Assembly: GCF_001189295.1 (NCBI RefSeq) | Contig: NZ_CP012159.1 | Span: 806,001 to 870,000, forward strand | DNA length: 64,000 nucleotides | From: Chondromyces crocatus | GTDB taxonomy: Bacteria > Myxococcota_A > Polyangia > Polyangiales > Polyangiaceae | Reading direction: 5' to 3' | Shown here: positions 60,637 to 64,000 of the stretch, in pieces | Numbering within the stretch: position 1 is the stretch's first letter | Layout of the letters: each line of letters begins with the position of its first letter | Notes under the pieces: model-generated | Seen by the model: the letters and a program-made list of their open reading frames with translations, nothing else | The model's database searches: none | What the model was told of the DNA's origin: nothing | Program-made: the position numbers and the translations under genes

Positions 60637-61841
60637 TGCTTGGCCATAATCGCGTGTCGTTGCTCATCGGTGCAACCTTTGCGGTCAGTACGGGCTGCAC
60701 TTACCTGCTCGGCCTGGAGGACTTGAGCGTGGCCGGCACGGGTGGCGGGAGCAGTACGACGACGACCACGGGGACTGATCCGACGTCGGTCGGTGGAAAC
60801 GGGGGCGGTGCCGGGGCGGGTGGAGATGTCTCGGTTGATTGTCCCGAGTGCAACGAATTCGTCTCGGTGCCCAATGGAGCGAGCAAGCTACTGGTTGCTG
60901 GAGACTTCCTCTACTGGTCGACGACGGATGGGAGCCTGCATGCGCAGAGAAAACGTCTCAGCGATACGCAACCGAATGAGCTGCAGGATATTCCTTGGTC
61001 GACAGAGTCTGGGGATCCGAACTTTGAACCGACTGAAGTAACAAGTGCTGGATTGGTGGTGACACAGCACCATCTATGGTGGGCTAGCCACGATCGCCTA
61101 GGTCGCGCGCTTCTGGACGATCAAGAAATGGAGATCGCGACTTTTAGAACAGCGAATATCGAGACGCCATCGCCGGAAGCGGATCCAGAGCGGAATAAGA
61201 TTGCTGGCCAGGGTAACGATGTTTATTGGACTCAGGGGGCGAGTGCTATCTGGTCTATCAAAATGATTGCCGATCTCGGTGGAGGGGGAGTGAATGAAAG
61301 CGATGTCGTGGTTGATATCCAAAGCGAGGTCAGTGGATTGGCGCGTGCCGATTCGAAAACATTTTGGGCCGAGTACGCCAGTTGGTTCATCTATGCTGCG
61401 GACGAATTCCCGCCACCCGATCTATATGCCAATGTTGGCGGCGTAATGAAGCTGCTGACATCCCATGGTAATAGGATCTCTTGGATGAGTGTTGATGACA
61501 AGAAGATATGTGTGAGTGATCCGGGCGCCGCTTCGCCGACGGAGCGCTGTGATGGGGTGAATGCTAACGATATTATAAACCGAGTGGGAGATCTGGCGTC
61601 AGATGGGACATGTATCTACTGGACCATTCCTGACCTCGGAATGGTTTATTATGCTTTCGAAGACGACGGGAATGGGACATGGACTTCGATGAACTGGTCT
61701 GTTGGTTCTAGTGAAAGTGAAGAGCCAACCGCAAAACCAGAATCGCTAGCCGTGAGTGACACGCATGTGTTCTGGGTGCGTGAAGCCGCTGGCAAGGATC
61801 CGTCGATCAGGTCCAAAGCAAGGCCCGAAGAGTGCAAATAG
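60636..61841 (+). CDS. lipoprotein, probable beta-propeller-like repeat protein, AT-rich gene
   Basis: 401 aa using the ATG at 60636, overlapping the previous TGA by one base; GGGAGG is the ribosome site. Lipobox in AVSTGCTYLLG (Cys21), a Gly/Thr/Ser linker, then a domain with repeated strand motifs ending in W (LYWSTTDG, LWWASHDR, VYWTQGAS, TFWAEYA, CIYWTIPD, HVFWVRE) spaced about 45-60 residues apart, which suggests a beta-propeller. From about 61000 the gene is clearly richer in A/T and rare codons (ATA, AGA, AAT) than all neighbours. Third gene of the kinase trio; may be its surface partner. Confidence 0.78.
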   Translation: MLGHNRVSLLIGATFAVSTGCTYLLGLEDLSVAGTGGGSSTTTTTGTDPTSVGGNGGGAGAGGDVSVDCPECNEFVSVPNGASKLLVAGDFLYWSTTDGSLHAQRKRLSDTQPNELQDIPWSTESGDPNFEPTEVTSAGLVVTQHHLWWASHDRLGRALLDDQEMEIATFRTANIETPSPEADPERNKIAGQGNDVYWTQGASAIWSIKMIADLGGGGVNESDVVVDIQSEVSGLARADSKTFWAEYASWFIYAADEFPPPDLYANVGGVMKLLTSHGNRISWMSVDDKKICVSDPGAASPTERCDGVNANDIINRVGDLASDGTCIYWTIPDLGMVYYAFEDDGNGTWTSMNWSVGSSESEEPTAKPESLAVSDTHVFWVREAAGKDPSIRSKARPEECK

Positions 61842-61920
61842 TTGTAGCCGGAGAGTTGCTGAACGTCGGATCGGGCCATGAGCGCCGAATGTTTGATGCG
61901 CGGGCTCTGGATTTGTGCGT

Positions 61921-63459
61921 TCAGCGATACATCGTGTGCTCGAGTTGAAGCTGACGCCGATCTAGCTTACCTGCTGCCGTTCGAGGCAATTGGTTCTGAA
62001 ACGTGACGAGTCGCGGGGTTTTATATTTTGCGAGTCGCTCTCGTGCGAATGAGAGGAGTGCTTCGGCTGTGATGGCGCCTCTCGGAACGACGACGGCATG
62101 ACATGCCTCCCCCCAGTAGGGATCAGGGACGCCAATGACGGCGGCCTCAGAGACGGCTGGATGAGCGGCGAGAACGCTCTCCACCTCCGCAGGGTAGATG
62201 TTCTCCCCACCTGAGATGATCACGTCCTTGGCGCGTCCAACGATGCGTACGGCGCCCGTCCCATCGATCGTGGCGAGATCCCCCGTATGCAACCAGCCTT
62301 CGCGGATGGCATCAGCCGTTGCGCTTGCGTCGTCCCAGTAACCCGCGCAGACGTGAGGGCCTCGGACAAGTAGATCGCCGACACGAGCTGGGCCGCAGTC
62401 CTGACCCTCCTCGTCGATGATCCGGATGTCGATGCCTAGGAGTGGATACCCCACGGCACCCGGCTTCCGCTGGACCTCCTCGTCGGGAAGCCAGAAGGTG
62501 TTCGGTCCGGCTTCGGTCAAGCCATAGCCTGTCTTAAAGGACGGCACGCCACGGGCCCAGAACCGCTCGAAGACGGGAAGCGGGCACGGGGCGCCCCCAC
62601 TGATGACGAGCTTCAAGCGCTCCAGGGGAGCGTCGCGCCAGCGCGGGTGCTCCTGCATGGCGAGGAACATCGTGGGGACGCCGAAGAACAAGGAGACGGG
62701 GTGGCGCGTGATCAGGTCGTAAACCTGGTCGACGTTGAACTCACGGCAGACGATCGAGGCGCCGCCCAGGTACACGAGCGGCGCGGTGAAGACATTGAGC
62801 CCGCCCGTGTGAAACAGCGGCGCGTTGAGGATTGCCAGGTCGTCGGGCGTCAGCCCCCAGCCCGTGATCGTGTTGAGGGCGTTCCAGGTGATGTTGCCGT
62901 GGGTGAGCACCGCGGCCTTGGGCAACCCGGTCGTTCCGCCGGTGGTGCAGAGCACCCAGGGATCCTCCGGGCCGAGGTCGACGGCGGGGGGAGGGGCTTC
63001 GGGACAGCGCTCTCGCTCGGCGAAGAGGAGATCCTCTGGCGCGCCACGCTGGGCCTCGGACAGAGCAACCCAGCGACGGATCGACGCGCTCTCCGCGCGA
63101 TCCCGCAGCGCCTCGAGGAGCGGTAGCTCGTCCGGGCCGTAGGCCAGCAGCACGGGGCGGGTGCGCGCGACGAGGCCGGCCAGCTCGCTCGCGGTGAGCC
63201 GCCAGTTGAGGGGCTGGAAGATGGCGCCCAGCTTTCCGCAGGCGAACCACAGGTCCAGGATCTCGACGCAGTTCTTCGAGAGCACAGCGACGCGGTCGCC
63301 GCGGGTCACGCCCTCCTGGCGGAGCAGATGTGCGGTGCGATTCACTTGCCGGTTCCAGTCCCGGTAGGTGAGCCGCGCTTCGCCTCGGAGGGTGTCGACG
63401 AGCGCCAGGCGATTGGGAGAGAGTTGCGCGCGACGGCCGAGCCAGTCTCCGAAAATCAT
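61921..63459 (-). CDS. acyl-CoA synthetase (AMP-binding, class I adenylate-forming)
   Basis: 512 aa. ATP/AMP-binding motifs: P-loop TTGGTTGLPKAAVLTH, GYGLTEAG, TGDLATIDG and the hinge VGRAKDVIISGGENIYPAEVE, with the catalytic C-terminal Lys in TAAGKLDRR. Typical for long/medium-chain or aryl acid CoA ligases; the acid is not known. No fusion domain. The last ~100 codons, next to the AT-rich lipoprotein gene, are also less GC-rich than the rest. Divergent from the XRE regulator, a plausible control pair. Confidence 0.92.
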   Translation of the reverse strand: MIFGDWLGRRAQLSPNRLALVDTLRGEARLTYRDWNRQVNRTAHLLRQEGVTRGDRVAVLSKNCVEILDLWFACGKLGAIFQPLNWRLTASELAGLVARTRPVLLAYGPDELPLLEALRDRAESASIRRWVALSEAQRGAPEDLLFAERERCPEAPPPAVDLGPEDPWVLCTTGGTTGLPKAAVLTHGNITWNALNTITGWGLTPDDLAILNAPLFHTGGLNVFTAPLVYLGGASIVCREFNVDQVYDLITRHPVSLFFGVPTMFLAMQEHPRWRDAPLERLKLVISGGAPCPLPVFERFWARGVPSFKTGYGLTEAGPNTFWLPDEEVQRKPGAVGYPLLGIDIRIIDEEGQDCGPARVGDLLVRGPHVCAGYWDDASATADAIREGWLHTGDLATIDGTGAVRIVGRAKDVIISGGENIYPAEVESVLAAHPAVSEAAVIGVPDPYWGEACHAVVVPRGAITAEALLSFARERLAKYKTPRLVTFQNQLPRTAAGKLDRRQLQLEHTMYR

Positions 63460-63560
63460 GCGCTGATGATAGCTTCTCCCCTCGTGAGAGACGTCGGGTC
63501 TGCGGATCTGCGGATCGATGACGTTGGGAGGGTGCGGTGGTCTTGACGCGCCCTTCGCCA

Positions 63561-63579
63561 GGACAGATCCGGGACAGAT
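63561..63579. promoter_or_regulatory. direct repeat GGACAGAT with 11-bp period, candidate operator
   Basis: GGACAGAT at 63561-63568 and 63572-63579 (period 11, about one helical turn) in the 129-base region between the divergent acyl-CoA synthetase and XRE genes. Possible site for the XRE protein. Confidence 0.35.
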
Positions 63580-63588
63580 GGTGATCGG

Positions 63589-64000
63589 ATGGTGAAGGAC
63601 AGCAACAAGAAGCGCGGCGCCAAAGCGTCAGCGACTGCAGCACCACCCGTGCGGCTGGTGACGTCGCAGGGGGAAGCGGCGTCGGAAGAGGAGGCTCCTC
63701 GGCCGACGGAAGCGGCGCTCCCGAGCGAGCCGGGGCTGGATCTCACGCCGACGGTGGCGGCGAATCTGAAGCGGTTCCGGCAGGAGCGGGGGCTGTCGCT
63801 CGAGCGCCTGTCGCGCGCTTCGGGCGTGAGTCGGGCGATGCTCGGGCAGATCGAGCTGGGGCAGAGCACGCCGACGATCAATGTGCTCTGGAAGATTGCG
63901 CGGGCGCTCGGGGTGCCGTTCTCGGGGCTGATCAGCGAAGCGGCGACGCCGGGCACGGTCGTGATGCCGTCGTCGCGAGCGCGGGTGCTGCGCTCCCATG
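63589..64000 (+). CDS. XRE-family transcriptional regulator, 3'-truncated by window edge
   Basis: At least 137 codons from ATG 63589; runs off the end. A ~50-residue Ser/Ala/Glu-rich N-terminal arm precedes the Cro/C1-type helix-turn-helix: NLKRFRQERGLSLERL, SRASGVSRAMLGQIELGQ and STPTINVLWKIARALGVPF. The sequence after it (VVMPSSRARVLRS) starts like the cupin domain of XRE-cupin regulators, which typically respond to small carboxylates. No other gene follows in the window. Confidence 0.88.
   Translation, partial: MVKDSNKKRGAKASATAAPPVRLVTSQGEAASEEEAPRPTEAALPSEPGLDLTPTVAANLKRFRQERGLSLERLSRASGVSRAMLGQIELGQSTPTINVLWKIARALGVPFSGLISEAATPGTVVMPSSRARVLRSH

Overview
The window reads as a chromosomal segment of a high-GC, predatory-type myxobacterium, most likely from the Polyangiales (Sorangium/Polyangium/Chondromyces side). 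The evidence is a GC-rich sequence with strong GC bias at third codon positions, a MYXO-CTERM-like protein sorting tail, two Hanks-type Ser/Thr kinases with C-terminal membrane anchors, FHA proteins, lipoproteins with Gly/Thr/Ser-rich linkers, a collagen-like secreted protein and a large one-strand Tad pilus locus. No insertion sequence, prophage, CRISPR array or rRNA was seen.

Layout. 1-8 kb: gamma-glutamyltranspeptidase (cut by the window edge), a universal stress protein, adenylosuccinate lyase, a FEN/Pol I-type 5'-3' exonuclease and a large secreted M36 metalloprotease. 8.1-11.8 kb: a compact three-gene unit made of a HAD-IB phosphatase, a LarA-like (nickel-pincer family) protein and an aKG-HExxH-type hydroxylase-like protein, closed by a 12-bp hairpin. 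11.9-17 kb: a four-gene run of glutamate dehydrogenase, hybrid histidine kinase, enoyl-CoA hydratase and an exported protein. 17.4-25.2 kb: a small unknown gene with a striking inverted repeat at its 5' end, an aminotransferase, a membrane-anchored protein, a MATE exporter, a ThDP enzyme, an orphan M17 N-terminal-domain protein and an anchored unknown protein.

25.2-43.1 kb is the centre of the window: an almost uninterrupted minus-strand Tad (Flp pilus-type) locus. It holds two Flp pilins, prepilin peptidase, TadE, TadG and a second TadE-like pseudopilin, CpaB, secretin, an FHA-CpaF fusion ATPase, TadB, TadC, an FHA membrane protein, a second CpaF ATPase, and then a Ser/Thr kinase, a TadD-like TPR lipoprotein and an FHA protein with a 19-residue tandem repeat. 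Only the FHA domain fused to the ATPase keeps the full phosphothreonine-binding residue set, which suggests the secretion motor is the phospho-regulated part. The closest known precedent is the Tad-like Kil apparatus used by Myxococcus xanthus for contact-dependent prey killing; its role here is inferred.

43.3-52.7 kb: a lipoprotein, a membrane TPR-like protein, a Lon-family protease with a long low-complexity insert, two divergent response regulators, a pentapeptide-repeat protein, an alpha/beta hydrolase, exonuclease III and a small unknown protein. 52.8-53.2 kb is a regular 42-bp tandem array. 53.3-64 kb: a MepA-type murein endopeptidase, an unknown protein, tRNA-Arg(TCG) and tRNA-Lys(CTT) with promoter and terminator, a calerythrin-like EF-hand protein, a lipoprotein/collagen-like pair, a kinase/TPR/propeller-like lipoprotein trio whose last gene is unusually AT-rich, an acyl-CoA synthetase and the start of an XRE regulator cut by the window end.

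All coordinates, motifs and repeats were read by eye. Family names come from recognised motifs, not database searches; start codons were chosen from ribosome-binding sites, signal peptides and overlap with neighbours.
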